Origin: JADJNW01 sp964526645
Lineage (GTDB): Bacteria; Bacteroidota; Bacteroidia; Chitinophagales; Saprospiraceae
Reading direction: 5' to 3'
DNA: 64,000 nucleotides
NCBI GenBank assembly: GCA_964526645.1
Contig: CAZGJN010000011.1
Span: 1 to 64,000, forward strand
The first letter of the stretch is position 1. Every line of letters begins with the position of its first letter. Position numbers and translations under genes: made by a program. Positions 5,669 to 14,842 of the stretch are shown one piece after another. Below the pieces are notes generated by a model. That model did not search any database. It was not told where the DNA came from and worked only from the letters and a program-made list of their open reading frames with translations.

Positions 5669-7711
5669 TTATTGTTCCCGCATCTTCACCATCGTCAGGA
5701 TCGTTGCGATGGCAACCGTTTCACCGGTTTCGTCGTACACATCTACCAGCCATTTGACAATTCCTTTGCGCACGTCGTTTTCGTCGCGTTTTTCCTGTGC
5801 AACTTTTTCTTTACAGGTGAAACGTACGCCAATGGTCATGCCGGGATACACCGGTTTTGTAAAACGACACTCTTCCAAGCCATAATTCAGGAGTACGGGA
5901 CCTTTTTTTGCATCTACAAACAAGCCAGCCGCTTTTGACAATACAAAATAACCGTGTGCCACGCGTTTTTCAAAGATCGTACCTTCGAGGGAAGTCGCAT
6001 CCATGTGCGCATAAAAGTTGTCGCCGCTTACATTTGCAAAATTGGTGATGTCTGCCTCGCTTACAGTGTGCTTGGCAGTGATGAGTGTTTCGCCAATTTC
6101 CAAGTCTTCAAAATGTTTTCGGAAAGGATGTACAGCATCTTCTTTGTATTTGCCGCCATATTGATAGATGTTGGTCACTTTTGTGAGCATCGTGGGATGT
6201 CCTTGTAACGCAGTGGTTTGTAAATAGTGTTTTACGCCGCGCATACCGCCCATTTCTTCGCCACCACCGGCACGCCCGGGTCCGCCGTGCATTAACATCG
6301 GCATGGGCGAACCGTGCCCCGTACTTTCTTTCGCACTTTCGCGGTTTAAAATCAAAATTCGACCATGAAAAGCGGCTGCATTCATTACATACTCGATCGC
6401 CACTTTCGGATTGTAGGTGCAAATTGTACTTACCAGCGAACCTTTGCCCATATTTGCCAGTGCAATGGCTTCTTCTAGGGTTCGATAAGGCATAATCGTT
6501 CCCACCGGACCGAATGCTTCGATGACGTGCGTGCCATGCTGCTCAAAGGGCTTTTCATTCAGCAATACAATGGGCGCAAGGAACGCGCCTTTGTTTTTAT
6601 CTGCGCCAATGATTTCAAAATTTTCGAGATCGCCGTACACCAGACGCGAACTTTCGAGGAGTTTTTCAATCTGCTGGCGTACTTTCTGCTGTTGGGGCTT
6701 GCTGACGAGCGCGCCCATGCGTACACCCTCTGCCTGCGGGTCGCCGATGGTGGTTTGCATCAAGGATTTACCGAGCGCGATTTGTACATCTTCCAAGATG
6801 TTTTCCGGTACGATGATTCTACGAATTGCGGTACATTTTTGACCGGTTTTAGCGGTCATCTCCCGGCGTATTTCTTTGATAAACAAGTCGAATTCTGGCG
6901 AATCCAGTGTCACATCTTCCCCCAGCACAGCTGCATTGAGGCTATCCGCTTCCATATTGAAAGGAACGGCGTTGTTGATGATTTGAGGTAAGCTTTTTAG
7001 CTTCTTACCCGTTTCGGCAGAACCCGTAAACGTCACTACATCTTGTGGAGTCACAAAGTCTAAAATGCCTTCGCCTTGCCCGTTGACCAATTGCAGAGCG
7101 CCTTCCGGCAAAATGCCGGATGCAACAATATCGCGCACCATCGCTTCGGTAAGAAAGGACGTGAGTTCGGAAGGTTTTACGACTGCCGGTACGCCTGCCA
7201 AAAGATTAACGGAGATTTTTTCCAACATTCCCCAGATAGGGAAATTAAAAGCATTGATATGAATGGCAATACCTTGCTTTGGCACCATGATATGTTGCCC
7301 AATGAAAGTGCCTTCTTTGGAAAGCTTTGCCGCTTCGCCGTCCACGTAAAACGGACTGTCTTGAAACTTCCGTCGCAAACTCGCATACGCGAAGAGCGTG
7401 CCGATACCCCCGTCAATATCAATCCAACTATCGGCTTTGGTTGCGCCCGTCCAATAACTGAGTTGATAATATTTTGGTTTTAAATCGGTTAAATACAAAG
7501 CCAACGCTTTCAGCATTTTGCCGCGTTCCGGAAAGGTCATTTTACGAAGGGCTGGCCCGCCTGTTTGTCGCCCATACGCCATCACTTTTTCAAAATCAAC
7601 ACCTTCGCTACTGCAAGTAGCGACGACATCGCCGGTAATGGCGTTGTATTGTGGTAATTCTTTGCCTTCATACGGCGTCCACTTACCGAGGATGTAATGT
7701 TCGAGTTTCAT
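5669..7711 (-). CDS. paaZ: bifunctional aldehyde dehydrogenase / enoyl-CoA hydratase PaaZ
   Basis: At 680 residues this has full PaaZ length. Residues 1 to about 520 are an aldehyde dehydrogenase (F-T-G-S at 228-231, Glu254, catalytic Cys293 in K-T-G-Q-K-C), and the C-terminal 150 are a MaoC-type hotdog hydratase (G-D-N-F-Y-A-H and R-V-A-H-G-Y-F). In phenylacetate breakdown PaaZ opens the oxepin-CoA ring and oxidises the semialdehyde formed. No other paa gene is present: the neighbours are batD upstream and the integrase downstream. Either the rest of the pathway is elsewhere or the protein acts on another aromatic CoA ester. Two palindromes lie upstream at 7735-7810. Confidence 0.93.
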   Translation of the reverse strand: MKLEHYILGKWTPYEGKELPQYNAITGDVVATCSSEGVDFEKVMAYGRQTGGPALRKMTFPERGKMLKALALYLTDLKPKYYQLSYWTGATKADSWIDIDGGIGTLFAYASLRRKFQDSPFYVDGEAAKLSKEGTFIGQHIMVPKQGIAIHINAFNFPIWGMLEKISVNLLAGVPAVVKPSELTSFLTEAMVRDIVASGILPEGALQLVNGQGEGILDFVTPQDVVTFTGSAETGKKLKSLPQIINNAVPFNMEADSLNAAVLGEDVTLDSPEFDLFIKEIRREMTAKTGQKCTAIRRIIVPENILEDVQIALGKSLMQTTIGDPQAEGVRMGALVSKPQQQKVRQQIEKLLESSRLVYGDLENFEIIGADKNKGAFLAPIVLLNEKPFEQHGTHVIEAFGPVGTIMPYRTLEEAIALANMGKGSLVSTICTYNPKVAIEYVMNAAAFHGRILILNRESAKESTGHGSPMPMLMHGGPGRAGGGEEMGGMRGVKHYLQTTALQGHPTMLTKVTNIYQYGGKYKEDAVHPFRKHFEDLEIGETLITAKHTVSEADITNFANVSGDNFYAHMDATSLEGTIFEKRVAHGYFVLSKAAGLFVDAKKGPVLLNYGLEECRFTKPVYPGMTIGVRFTCKEKVAQEKRDENDVRKGIVKWLVDVYDETGETVAIATILTMVKMREQ

Positions 7712-7734
7712 GGTTTGGTTTTATTTGATAAAAA

Positions 7735-7810
7735 ATTGTACCGCAGTTTCAAAGTGTGGTACAATTAGAAACGCTTTAAATCTGCCACACCTTCAAGGAG
7801 CGGTAGATCA
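7735..7810. repeat. pair of short palindromes with TTCAA centres
   Basis: The first element (7735-7765) has perfect 8-bp outer arms ATTGTACC / GGTACAAT and imperfect inner arms around AGTTTCAAAGT. The second (about 7786-7810) reads CTGCCACACCTT, C, AAGGAGCGGTAG with 9 of 12 pairs. Both lie between the end of batD (7820) and the start of paaZ (7711). They share their layout with the palindrome at 4397-4433. They might terminate the bat transcript or lie in the paaZ leader; a regulator operator is possible but less likely given the repeats. Confidence 0.6.
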
Positions 7811-7819
7811 TTTTTTCCT

Positions 7820-9550
7820 TTATTTGCCCAGAAAAGCTTCCATTTTAGTTATCACTTCTAACGCTTCCGAATAAAGCTCACTCTGTGCTATTTCGTCTTC
7901 TTTTCCTGCAAAAAGCGCGATTTCACAGGTTTGGATAAGTTGCATAAAGTGTTGAATAAGCGGCTCTTCTACATTCAAGGTGTGTAATTTTTCCTGCACA
8001 TTGTATTTGGTGAGGGTAGAAAGTGGCAGGTGCAACTTGTCGCAGACATACCCCAACAAAGCCTTGAAAATTTCGTCATAAAAAGCACGATGTTTTCCCT
8101 CTTTCAAATACTGCGCTGCGTCTTTCAAATGCCGAAGTGCTACCTCCCGCGCCCTTTGCCGTTTTAACTGGAAAGCATCAACATTAGCCCACTGAAGCTG
8201 TCTTCTTTTTATCAAAATCACAAAGCCCAATAGAGCAAAAGGCAGAACCGTGAGCGTCCAAAAGATGGTATTTCCAAAAAAATGATCCTTGCTTTGGTAC
8301 AAACGATCCTTCAGCTTGATAAACCGAATGTCTTCTTCTGCGCTTTCTTCGATAGCTTTGGTGGCGGAAGGTGCTTCCAGAGAACCCTGTTGAACGTTAA
8401 TCGAAAAAAACTTTTTTTCAATAGCGATGTAATTTCCCTTACCTGGATCAAAATAAGAAAAATCAGGGCTGAGCTGATATACTCCAGGCTTTTTGGGCAC
8501 GATGAGGTATTCTATTTCTTTTCTGCCAATGAGTTCTCCGCTTTCTTCATAGGAAGTTTCATCAATGATTTTGGGATCATATACTTCAAAACTATCCGAA
8601 AGCATCAGCGCAGGGGGCTGCACCCTTTTGATGTCGCCATTGCCGGTGATAGAAAGGCGTAGCGACAGCACATCATCGGTGGTGACTTCCGTTTTATCCA
8701 GTGTGTAGAAAGCCGTGAAGGTGCCCACTGCACCTGTAAAAGCCGGGAGGGCTGCAGGGGGTAATTCGCGCACCCGAACGCTTGTGGGCGCCGTTTGGGC
8801 AATCATACGCTGCACCTGTCGGTTGAAAAAAAAGCCGTTAGCGCCTGGCTCTTCCAGCAAAATTGCCAGCTCTACTTGAAATGGTGCAATATTGAGTGTG
8901 CCAACTTGCTGTGGGAACAGCGCCAGTCTTTTTACAACTTTGGTTATATACTCCTTGCCTTTGATCATTTCGCGGGCAGGCGGCAGATCGAATCTACGCA
9001 AATCATGCGCATAAAATCCCTGGTAATCCGATTCTTCTAAAACATTGTAATTATCAATGTTGACCGCTGTGTAGAGTTTGTAATCGAGTGTAATCTGCTG
9101 CCCTACAACGGCTTCGGTACTGCTGAGGATAGCTTCCACAAAAACATCATTTTCTCCCGATTGCGATTCCAGCGCCTTCGCATCTACTACCTCTATTTGA
9201 ATTGGTTTAGATGTGTAGGTTTTCCCATTTGCTTTGATCTTAGCACTACCGATGGTAAACTTACCTTTCTGGGTCGGTTTAAGAGTATAAGTGTAGGTCA
9301 GCTCTGAACTTCTAACGCCGTTGATGGAAGTGACACTCGCCGAGCGGTAAGGCCCCGCATAGACCACAAATCCTTCAAATCCCGGAGGCATAAATCCCTT
9401 ACCATCTGCATTTTTGAGGGTGAAAGCAACTTCAAAGTAGCTGTTCAATGATACTTTTTTGACATTCGAGCTTGCCTCGAAGCTTACTTGTGCGCCCAGC
9501 CCAATCGGGAGCACTATCCCTAAAATGATTGATAAAAACCTGCTACACAT
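7820..9550 (-). CDS. batD: BatD family protein
   Basis: This 576-residue protein has an N-terminal signal peptide (about 1-20), a long beta-sandwich-rich periplasmic part (Y-A-G-P and the S-x-S-x-x-x-N-G motif near 70-80, typical of BatD), one transmembrane helix near 425-445 and a cytoplasmic C-terminal domain. It is the last gene of the bat operon, 9 bp after the short BatD-like gene. Bat proteins support growth under oxygen or stress in Bacteroides and Leptospira, with BatD thought to act in the envelope with the VWA proteins BatA and BatB. The exact molecular activity is not known. Confidence 0.9.
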   Translation of the reverse strand: MCSRFLSIILGIVLPIGLGAQVSFEASSNVKKVSLNSYFEVAFTLKNADGKGFMPPGFEGFVVYAGPYRSASVTSINGVRSSELTYTYTLKPTQKGKFTIGSAKIKANGKTYTSKPIQIEVVDAKALESQSGENDVFVEAILSSTEAVVGQQITLDYKLYTAVNIDNYNVLEESDYQGFYAHDLRRFDLPPAREMIKGKEYITKVVKRLALFPQQVGTLNIAPFQVELAILLEEPGANGFFFNRQVQRMIAQTAPTSVRVRELPPAALPAFTGAVGTFTAFYTLDKTEVTTDDVLSLRLSITGNGDIKRVQPPALMLSDSFEVYDPKIIDETSYEESGELIGRKEIEYLIVPKKPGVYQLSPDFSYFDPGKGNYIAIEKKFFSINVQQGSLEAPSATKAIEESAEEDIRFIKLKDRLYQSKDHFFGNTIFWTLTVLPFALLGFVILIKRRQLQWANVDAFQLKRQRAREVALRHLKDAAQYLKEGKHRAFYDEIFKALLGYVCDKLHLPLSTLTKYNVQEKLHTLNVEEPLIQHFMQLIQTCEIALFAGKEDEIAQSELYSEALEVITKMEAFLGK

Positions 9551-9559
9551 ACCTTTGAG

Positions 9560-10072
9560 TTAAATTCGATACGTTTTCTTTTTTTTCTGATGGGGTTTTA
9601 CTTCTTTTTGAGGGGTTTGCTGGAGCAAATCCCGCCGATTTTTTAGCACATCAAAGCTTTCTTTTTGTTCCGTATTTTGCTTGATTCCATCCGGATTGGG
9701 CACTACGAGCACAGCAAGGGGGGCGGTTTCTAAAATTTGTGTTCCCACCCGAATACTCGCAGCCTGGATATAAAAATTGCCGACATCTTTTGGTTCCAGA
9801 TAAAATGTATAGCTACTTTTCTGTGCAATGTCACCATTTACAATGCTTGTGCTGGAAGAGATATTTGGACCACCCACGATATAAAAATCGCTGAAATCGG
9901 GCGCTTGAAAATCTTGCCCTTGTGCATTTTCCAGTATGAATTTTACAATGAAGTAATTACCAAACAAAATGGAGTCTTGACTCACTTCCACTTGAAAAGT
10001 GGGCGTTTTCTGGGCGATTGTGGTATTCAAAAAAAATAGCCCAAAGACCAACAAAACAATTAACCATCTCAT
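9560..10072 (-). CDS. short BatD-like protein
   Basis: The ATG at 10072 (170 residues) puts a signal peptide (M-R-W-L-I-V-L-L-V-F-G) at the N-terminus; the longer frame to 10168 would run back over batC. The mature part looks like the first BatD domain: F-Q-V-E-V-S-Q-D-S-I, then F-Y-I-V-G-G-P-N-x-S-S-S-T-S-I-V-N-G, the same pattern as in the next gene (Y-A-G-P...S-V-T-S-I-N-G). The membrane helix and C-terminal domain of BatD are missing and the protein ends in a Lys-rich tail. It sits between batC and full-length batD, so it may be a partial duplication kept as a free periplasmic domain. Confidence 0.75.
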   Translation of the reverse strand: MRWLIVLLVFGLFFLNTTIAQKTPTFQVEVSQDSILFGNYFIVKFILENAQGQDFQAPDFSDFYIVGGPNISSSTSIVNGDIAQKSSYTFYLEPKDVGNFYIQAASIRVGTQILETAPLAVLVVPNPDGIKQNTEQKESFDVLKNRRDLLQQTPQKEVKPHQKKKKTYRI

Positions 10073-10142
10073 AGCTAAAAATTTGACTGATTCAACCAAA
10101 TAAATATTAAATCCCACTCCGGTTATGATTGCTATGCCAGCC

Positions 10143-10835
10143 CTACCAGTCTTTTTTGGGTTTTGCACCCTTTGATTGGGCTTTGCGTAGCTTTTGTTGT
10201 ACTTTCTGTTCTTCTCGATTTACGATTTCGAGTAAATCCTGCGCTTCCTTTTGGTTCAAATCTTTCCCTTCCTCCGCCGAAGCCTGTGACTCCCCCTGCT
10301 GCGGTTGTTGCTGGTTTTGCTGCTGGGGGCTATCAGGAGGGCTTTGTTGCGGCTCTTCCTGTTGTTCTTGTTCTTTTTGTTGTTGCTCCTGCTCTTGATT
10401 TTGTTGCTGTTGTAATTTTCGTTGCGCCAATGCCAGATTTAATTTGGTTTCCACGTCTTTTGGGGCATGTCGGAGCGCATTCTTGAAAGCATCCACACTT
10501 TTTTCATAATCAGCCATATTAAAGTGCGCATTGCCCAGGTTGTGGTAGGCCAGGGCTTTGGCGGCAGGTTCTTTTGCATTTTCAGCGGCTTCCTCATAGC
10601 GCTTGATGGCTTCTTCATAGCGCTTTTGCTGATAAATTGTATTGCCCAGGTTGTAACTGCCCTGCACGGTTTGTTCTTTTTCAAGTGCCTTCCTATAATT
10701 TTCTTCCGCTGTGGTATAGTCCTGTTTTTTATAGCTACCATCGCCCTTGCGCAGGTATTTGTGAGCAGATTGCCCATTTCCATTCATAACGATTGACAAA
10801 AAAACAATGTTTATCGCAACTATTTTATAAATCAT
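10143..10835 (-). CDS. batC: BatC-like TPR protein with Gln-rich tail
   Basis: This 230-residue protein has a signal-like N-terminus (1-22) and about three TPR units (25-135: A-E-E-N-Y-R-K-A-L, Y-N-L-G-N-T-I-Y, Y-H-N-L-G-N-A-H-F). Residues about 138-185 are a low-complexity stretch almost entirely of Gln, Glu and Pro, and the C-terminus is helical and basic. The TPRs probably hold the Bat complex together in the periplasm. It follows batB by 41 bp. The Gln/Glu run is encoded by near-repetitive codons and is likely to vary in length between strains. Gene letter assignment (batC versus batE) rests on order in the operon. Confidence 0.85.
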   Translation of the reverse strand: MIYKIVAINIVFLSIVMNGNGQSAHKYLRKGDGSYKKQDYTTAEENYRKALEKEQTVQGSYNLGNTIYQQKRYEEAIKRYEEAAENAKEPAAKALAYHNLGNAHFNMADYEKSVDAFKNALRHAPKDVETKLNLALAQRKLQQQQNQEQEQQQKEQEQQEEPQQSPPDSPQQQNQQQPQQGESQASAEEGKDLNQKEAQDLLEIVNREEQKVQQKLRKAQSKGAKPKKDW

Positions 10836-10876
10836 ATCGCATTGCTTTTTAATCTAAACAGCAGGTATTGAATGTT

Positions 10877-11899
10877 TTAGATTCTGAATATATCCTTGTC
10901 TGCCAAGTATTTGCTTTTGGTGTAAGGCAACATAAACTCGATCAGTAGCACGACCAACGCCAGAGCTAAAAAGTATTGAAAATAACTTTCGTATTCGCTG
11001 AAAGAGCGCTGTTCAAACTCTTGTTTTTCTAAAACAGCCACTCTTTGCTCCAGGGTTTTCAAAATCTGATCGGGTTCGCTCGACAAATTGAAATAAGCAC
11101 CTTTGCCTGCTGCCGCAATTTGTTGCAAAGCGTCCTCATTTAGTTTGGTGCGCACAGGCTGGTTATTTTCATCCCGTTTATAGCCACCGCTTGCTTCCGG
11201 AATAAAGCCGCCATTTTTCGTACCGACACCTGTTGTAAAAACCAACAACCCGCTTTCATTGGCTTCTTCCGCTTTTTGTCGGGCATTTTCATCATGACTT
11301 TCGCCATCAGAGATCACCACTAAAACGCGATGATGTGTATTTTCGATGTGAAAAGAGCGGGTAGCCAGCGAAATGACATCGCCAATGGCCGTCCCTTGCG
11401 TAGGCATGAGGTCAGGATTGGCACTTCTGATAAAAATTTTGAGCGCAGCGTAGTCTGTTGTCAAGGGTACTTGCAGGTAAGCATTCCCAGCAAACAAGAT
11501 AAGTCCAATTCGTTCGCCTTCCAGTTTATCAATCAGGTTTTCTGTAAATTTTTTGGCGCGCTCCAGGCGATTGGGCGCAATGTCTTCCGCGAGCATGCTA
11601 TTGGATACATCAAGCGCAATAAACACATCAATTCCTTTGCGTTTTACGGTTTCGCGCTTAGTGCCCCACTGCGGGTTTGCCCAGCCCAACACCAAAAAAA
11701 TGATGGCGAGGATAAGTAACCAAAACTTGATGGCGTGTTTGTAGCGCGAAGCTTTGGGCGTGAGTTGCTTGAGCAAAGGCTTATTGGCGAAATGCGATAA
11801 AGCCCGGCGGCGTGCCAGCTGCATGAAATAGAAAAACACCCCCAGCAAGGGAATGATTTCTAAAGCGTACAAATAATAAGGATGCTCAAATCGAAACAT
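10877..11899 (-). CDS. batB: VWA domain protein BatB
   Basis: 340 residues: two transmembrane helices near the N-terminus (about 8-26 and 58-77), a von Willebrand A domain (about 88-290) with an intact MIDAS, D-V-S-N-S-M followed by S-D-G-E-S-H-D, and a third helix near the C-terminus (about 308-328). The topology matches BatA/BatB, inner-membrane proteins with a periplasmic metal-dependent adhesion-type domain. It is second in the operon, 60 bp after batA, and is the closest paralogue of that gene in the window. It probably forms a complex with BatA and BatC; direct substrate unknown. Confidence 0.88.
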   Translation of the reverse strand: MFRFEHPYYLYALEIIPLLGVFFYFMQLARRRALSHFANKPLLKQLTPKASRYKHAIKFWLLILAIIFLVLGWANPQWGTKRETVKRKGIDVFIALDVSNSMLAEDIAPNRLERAKKFTENLIDKLEGERIGLILFAGNAYLQVPLTTDYAALKIFIRSANPDLMPTQGTAIGDVISLATRSFHIENTHHRVLVVISDGESHDENARQKAEEANESGLLVFTTGVGTKNGGFIPEASGGYKRDENNQPVRTKLNEDALQQIAAAGKGAYFNLSSEPDQILKTLEQRVAVLEKQEFEQRSFSEYESYFQYFLALALVVLLIEFMLPYTKSKYLADKDIFRI

Positions 11900-11959
11900 A
11901 TGGTAAAATTAGGCATTTGAAATACAGCGCCTGTATTGCAATTTTTTTTTTCAAACGAC

Positions 11960-12973
11960 TCAAGGAATTGTCCTGAAAATGCTATATCTAAACACAAACT
12001 CCAGTACCAAAAAAACAAAAGCCAAGCCCGCAAACCAATAGAACTCTTCGCTGTAACGCTTGATGGTGGTTACTTCTACTTTTGTTTTTTCCAATTGGTC
12101 AATTTCATCATAAATCTGCTCCAAACCCTCGGCAGAGGTAGCGCGGTAGTAGCGCCCTCCGGTCATTTCTGCAATTTGCTGCATTAGTTCCTCGTCAATT
12201 TCTACCCGTGCCAACCCGAAAATATAGCGCCCATCGCTACGCCGGCTCACAGGCGTGAGGGCATCGCCGGTGGTACCTATCCCGATGGTATACACCTTCA
12301 CCCCAAACTCTTTGGCAATCTCGGCGGCAGTGAGGGGTTTTACATAGCCCGAATTATTAACCCCATCGGTAAGCAAAATGGCTACTTTGCTTTTGGATAA
12401 GCTATCTTTCATCCGGTTTACGGCGGTTGCCAACCCCATACCGATGGCGGTGCCGTCTTCCAAAAAACCACACTCTAAGCTTGCCAAAAACTCTTTCACC
12501 ACGCGATGGTCGGTCGTCAGGGGGCATTGCGTAAAGGCTTCTCCTGCAAATACCGTCAATCCAATTCGATCATAAGGTCTTTTATCTACAAATTCAGCGG
12601 CAAGCGTTTTACTCACTTCCAGCCGATCCGGCGGAAAATCCTGTGCCAACATGCTGCTCGACAAGTCCATCACCATCATAATGTCAATACTATCGGCATT
12701 GATACGTTCTTCTTTCAGCATTAGTTGGGGGCGCGCCAGGGCAATTACCAATGCTGCAAATGCCAGCATGCGGAGTATCGGTAGCACTTTCCGCCATTGG
12801 CTGCGCCAGGTTTTTACTGCTATAATTGACTCCAAAGAGGATAGCCGCAGCGCCGCGTAGCGCTTGTGGCGCTGCTGTATGTAAAAAAATCCCAGCAATG
12901 GCAATATCAGTAGCAGTGCCAACAACTCAGGATTGACAAAGTGTATGTTTTTTATGATGGTAATGACATTCAC
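11960..12973 (-). CDS. batA: VWA domain protein BatA
   Basis: I take the GTG at 12973 (337 residues) as start, since family members begin shortly before the pattern H-F-x-N-P-E-L-L-x-L-L-L; the open frame reaches a TTG at 13039. The protein has two N-terminal membrane helices, a VWA domain with MIDAS residues D-L-S-S-S-M and T-D-G-V-N-N-S-G, and a C-terminal helix (F-A-G-L-A-F-V-F-L). It heads the bat operon (batA, batB, batC, short BatD-like, batD). The MoxR ATPase and DUF58 genes that usually precede batA are absent here: rsmI lies upstream on the same strand, 171 bp away from the longest frame. Confidence 0.87.
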   Translation of the reverse strand: MNVITIIKNIHFVNPELLALLLILPLLGFFYIQQRHKRYAALRLSSLESIIAVKTWRSQWRKVLPILRMLAFAALVIALARPQLMLKEERINADSIDIMMVMDLSSSMLAQDFPPDRLEVSKTLAAEFVDKRPYDRIGLTVFAGEAFTQCPLTTDHRVVKEFLASLECGFLEDGTAIGMGLATAVNRMKDSLSKSKVAILLTDGVNNSGYVKPLTAAEIAKEFGVKVYTIGIGTTGDALTPVSRRSDGRYIFGLARVEIDEELMQQIAEMTGGRYYRATSAEGLEQIYDEIDQLEKTKVEVTTIKRYSEEFYWFAGLAFVFLVLEFVFRYSIFRTIP

Positions 12974-13210
12974 AGCAATACCGATGGTATTTAGTTGAAA
13001 TAAAAAGCTCTTCCTTTTTTGGGACAACAAAAAAAACAAATAAAATTTGGAACTGCAAATATTCTTTTATCCTTGCCGACCGCAAATACGGATCCAACAG
13101 GGATATAACGCAACACCCGATTTCTTATTAGGCTACTTCGCTACAAAGAGACAAATGAATGCAAGATTCCTTCAAATTTTGCTGCTCGCCAAAGCTTAGA
13201 AGCAACAGGA

Positions 13211-13882
13211 TCAACCAACTGAGCCTGCCACGACGATTACAATTTCACCTTTTACACTGGCTTGTGCGCTGTAATGCGAAAGAAGCGTCGCCAGCGGAGC
13301 CGTCCGAATGTCCTCGTGCAATTTGGTCAATTCTCGGCATACACAAGCCATTCGCGCCGCGCCGCAGTAGTCCACCAGTTGTTCCAGGCATTTTACCAGG
13401 CGATTGGGCGATTCGTACAAAACGAAAGTGTATTCCAGCTGAGCGAGGTATTGAAAGCGCGTTTGCCGCCCTTTTTTGTGTGGTAAAAAACCTTCAAAAT
13501 GGAATTTATCACAAGGCAAGCCTGATGCCACCAAAGCGGGTATGAGCGCAGTTGCACCGGGCAGGCAAGTCACCTGTACACCTGCCTGCACACAGGCGCG
13601 CACCAGCAGGAACCCTGGATCGGAAATAGCAGGCGTACCCGCATCCGAAATCAGCGCCATCTTTACCCCAGTTTGCAATTGCGCAGTTAAATTCGCAACG
13701 GTAGCGTGTTCATTAAAAGCATGGTAAGACCTCAGTGCTGTACCAATGCCGTAGTGATCGAGCAATTTTTTGGAAGTGCGGGTATCCTCCGCCAGAATCA
13801 AATCTACTTCCTTCAGCACGCGCAGGGCGCGCAGCGTCATATCTTCCAGATTGCCGATGGGTGTTGGTACGATGTAGAGCAT
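13211..13882 (-). CDS. rsmI: 16S rRNA (cytidine1402-2'-O)-methyltransferase RsmI
   Basis: 223 residues of the tetrapyrrole-methylase fold: L-Y-I-V-P-T-P-I-G-N-L at the start, A-E-D-T-R-T-S near 34-40, S-D-A-G-T-P-A-I-S-D-P-G near 80-91, and L-P-G-A-T-A as the SAM-binding loop. RsmI methylates the ribose of C1402 in the decoding centre of 16S rRNA. It lacks the extra C-terminal domain of the E. coli protein (286 residues), which seems normal for this phylum. It is third in the series pssA, purS, rsmI with a 10-bp gap to purS. Confidence 0.93.
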   Translation of the reverse strand: MLYIVPTPIGNLEDMTLRALRVLKEVDLILAEDTRTSKKLLDHYGIGTALRSYHAFNEHATVANLTAQLQTGVKMALISDAGTPAISDPGFLLVRACVQAGVQVTCLPGATALIPALVASGLPCDKFHFEGFLPHKKGRQTRFQYLAQLEYTFVLYESPNRLVKCLEQLVDYCGAARMACVCRELTKLHEDIRTAPLATLLSHYSAQASVKGEIVIVVAGSVG

Positions 13883-13892
13883 AGGGAAATGC

Positions 13893-14147
13893 TTATTCCA
13901 CTGCTTTTACAGAAAAAGAGTAGGTTTCCATAATGAGGTTGGCGAGGAGCTTTTTGCAGGCAGTTTCAACCCTTTCTTTCGCAAGCTCTTCAGAATCAGC
14001 CTGTAGGGTCATTACCACATGCTTTCCGATCCGCACATCCTCGATTCCTTCGATATGGACGTTTTTCATGTTTTTAGCAACTGTTTTGCCTTGTGGATCA
14101 AGCAATTCCTTGTGGGGCATGATGTCAATTTCCGCTATAAATTTCAT
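13893..14147 (-). CDS. purS: phosphoribosylformylglycinamidine synthase subunit PurS
   Basis: ATG at 14147 gives 84 residues, the normal PurS size; the open frame extends upstream into pssA and is not used. The sequence fits the PurS pattern M-x-F-x-A-E-I-D-I-M-P-H-x-E-L-L-D-P-Q-G, then V-x-x-I-R-I-G-K-like G-K-H and a C-terminal A-C-x-K-L-L-A-N motif. PurS is the small dimeric subunit bridging PurL and PurQ in purine synthesis step 4. The other two subunits are not in this window. It is spaced 2 bp from pssA. Confidence 0.9.
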   Translation of the reverse strand: MKFIAEIDIMPHKELLDPQGKTVAKNMKNVHIEGIEDVRIGKHVVMTLQADSEELAKERVETACKKLLANLIMETYSFSVKAVE

Positions 14148-14149
14148 AG

Positions 14150-14842
14150 TTAAATCTTTCTGTTGAGCAAATATTGCAAAATGGAGAATGTGGCGTAAGC
14201 CAATATCACCACAGCCGGTGCTGCTTCGTGCAAAATGAGTAGCAATACGACCGTCATGGCTGCAAAGATAAATTTTATCTGATTGCCTCGCCATTTGAAA
14301 TGCTCGAATTTCAAGCTAAACATGGGTATTTCGGATACCATCAACAGCGATAAGCCTGCAATTGCCGATAGGAGGAAGGCAGGATGGGCGATCCAATCCT
14401 TCAAACCCAGGGTATTCCAATGGTTCATCAGCATGAAGCTCATCGCAAAAATAGCAACTGCGGGCGTTGGTAAGCCGATGAAGGAAAGGGACTGGCGGGC
14501 ATCCAAATTGAATTTTGCTAGGCGAAGACAAGCGAAAATCGTTACTACAAATCCAGCAAACGCAAGGTTTTTGTTCGATAGGCTGTCGTGGAGCAACACA
14601 TAAAACATTGCCCCTGGTACGACTCCAAAAGCGACCATATCGGCCAAAGAATCCAATTGTTTTCCTAACTCAGACTTCACGCGCAGTGCCCTGGCCACAG
14701 CACCATCCAGAAAATCAGCCGCTAAGCCAATCGAAAGCCATAAGGCAGCTAGCGGGAAATGCCGGTCGAACAGCGCCACTAATGTACAGCAAGCGCAAAA
14801 AAGGTTCGTCAAAGTGACAAGATTGGGAATTTGCTTTTTCAT
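14150..14842 (-). CDS. pssA: CDP-diacylglycerol-serine O-phosphatidyltransferase
   Basis: 230 residues with about six to seven membrane helices and the CDP-alcohol phosphatidyltransferase motif D-x-x-D-G-x-x-A-R-x-x-x-x-x-S-x-x-G-x-x-x-D-S-x-x-D (here D-F-L-D-G-A-V-A-R ... S-E-L-G-K-Q-L-D-S-L-A-D near 43-70). It transfers the phosphatidyl group from CDP-diacylglycerol to serine, the first step to phosphatidylethanolamine, in the inner membrane. It is first of three closely packed genes and divergent from the adhesin gene at 15120, with 277 bp between them. Confidence 0.93.
   Translation of the reverse strand: MKKQIPNLVTLTNLFCACCTLVALFDRHFPLAALWLSIGLAADFLDGAVARALRVKSELGKQLDSLADMVAFGVVPGAMFYVLLHDSLSNKNLAFAGFVVTIFACLRLAKFNLDARQSLSFIGLPTPAVAIFAMSFMLMNHWNTLGLKDWIAHPAFLLSAIAGLSLLMVSEIPMFSLKFEHFKWRGNQIKFIFAAMTVVLLLILHEAAPAVVILAYATFSILQYLLNRKI

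Noticed and set aside
7735..7765. Operator for a paaZ regulator
   Set aside because: The palindrome fits a family seen at several gene ends in this window, and no regulator gene is nearby, so I list it as a repeat.
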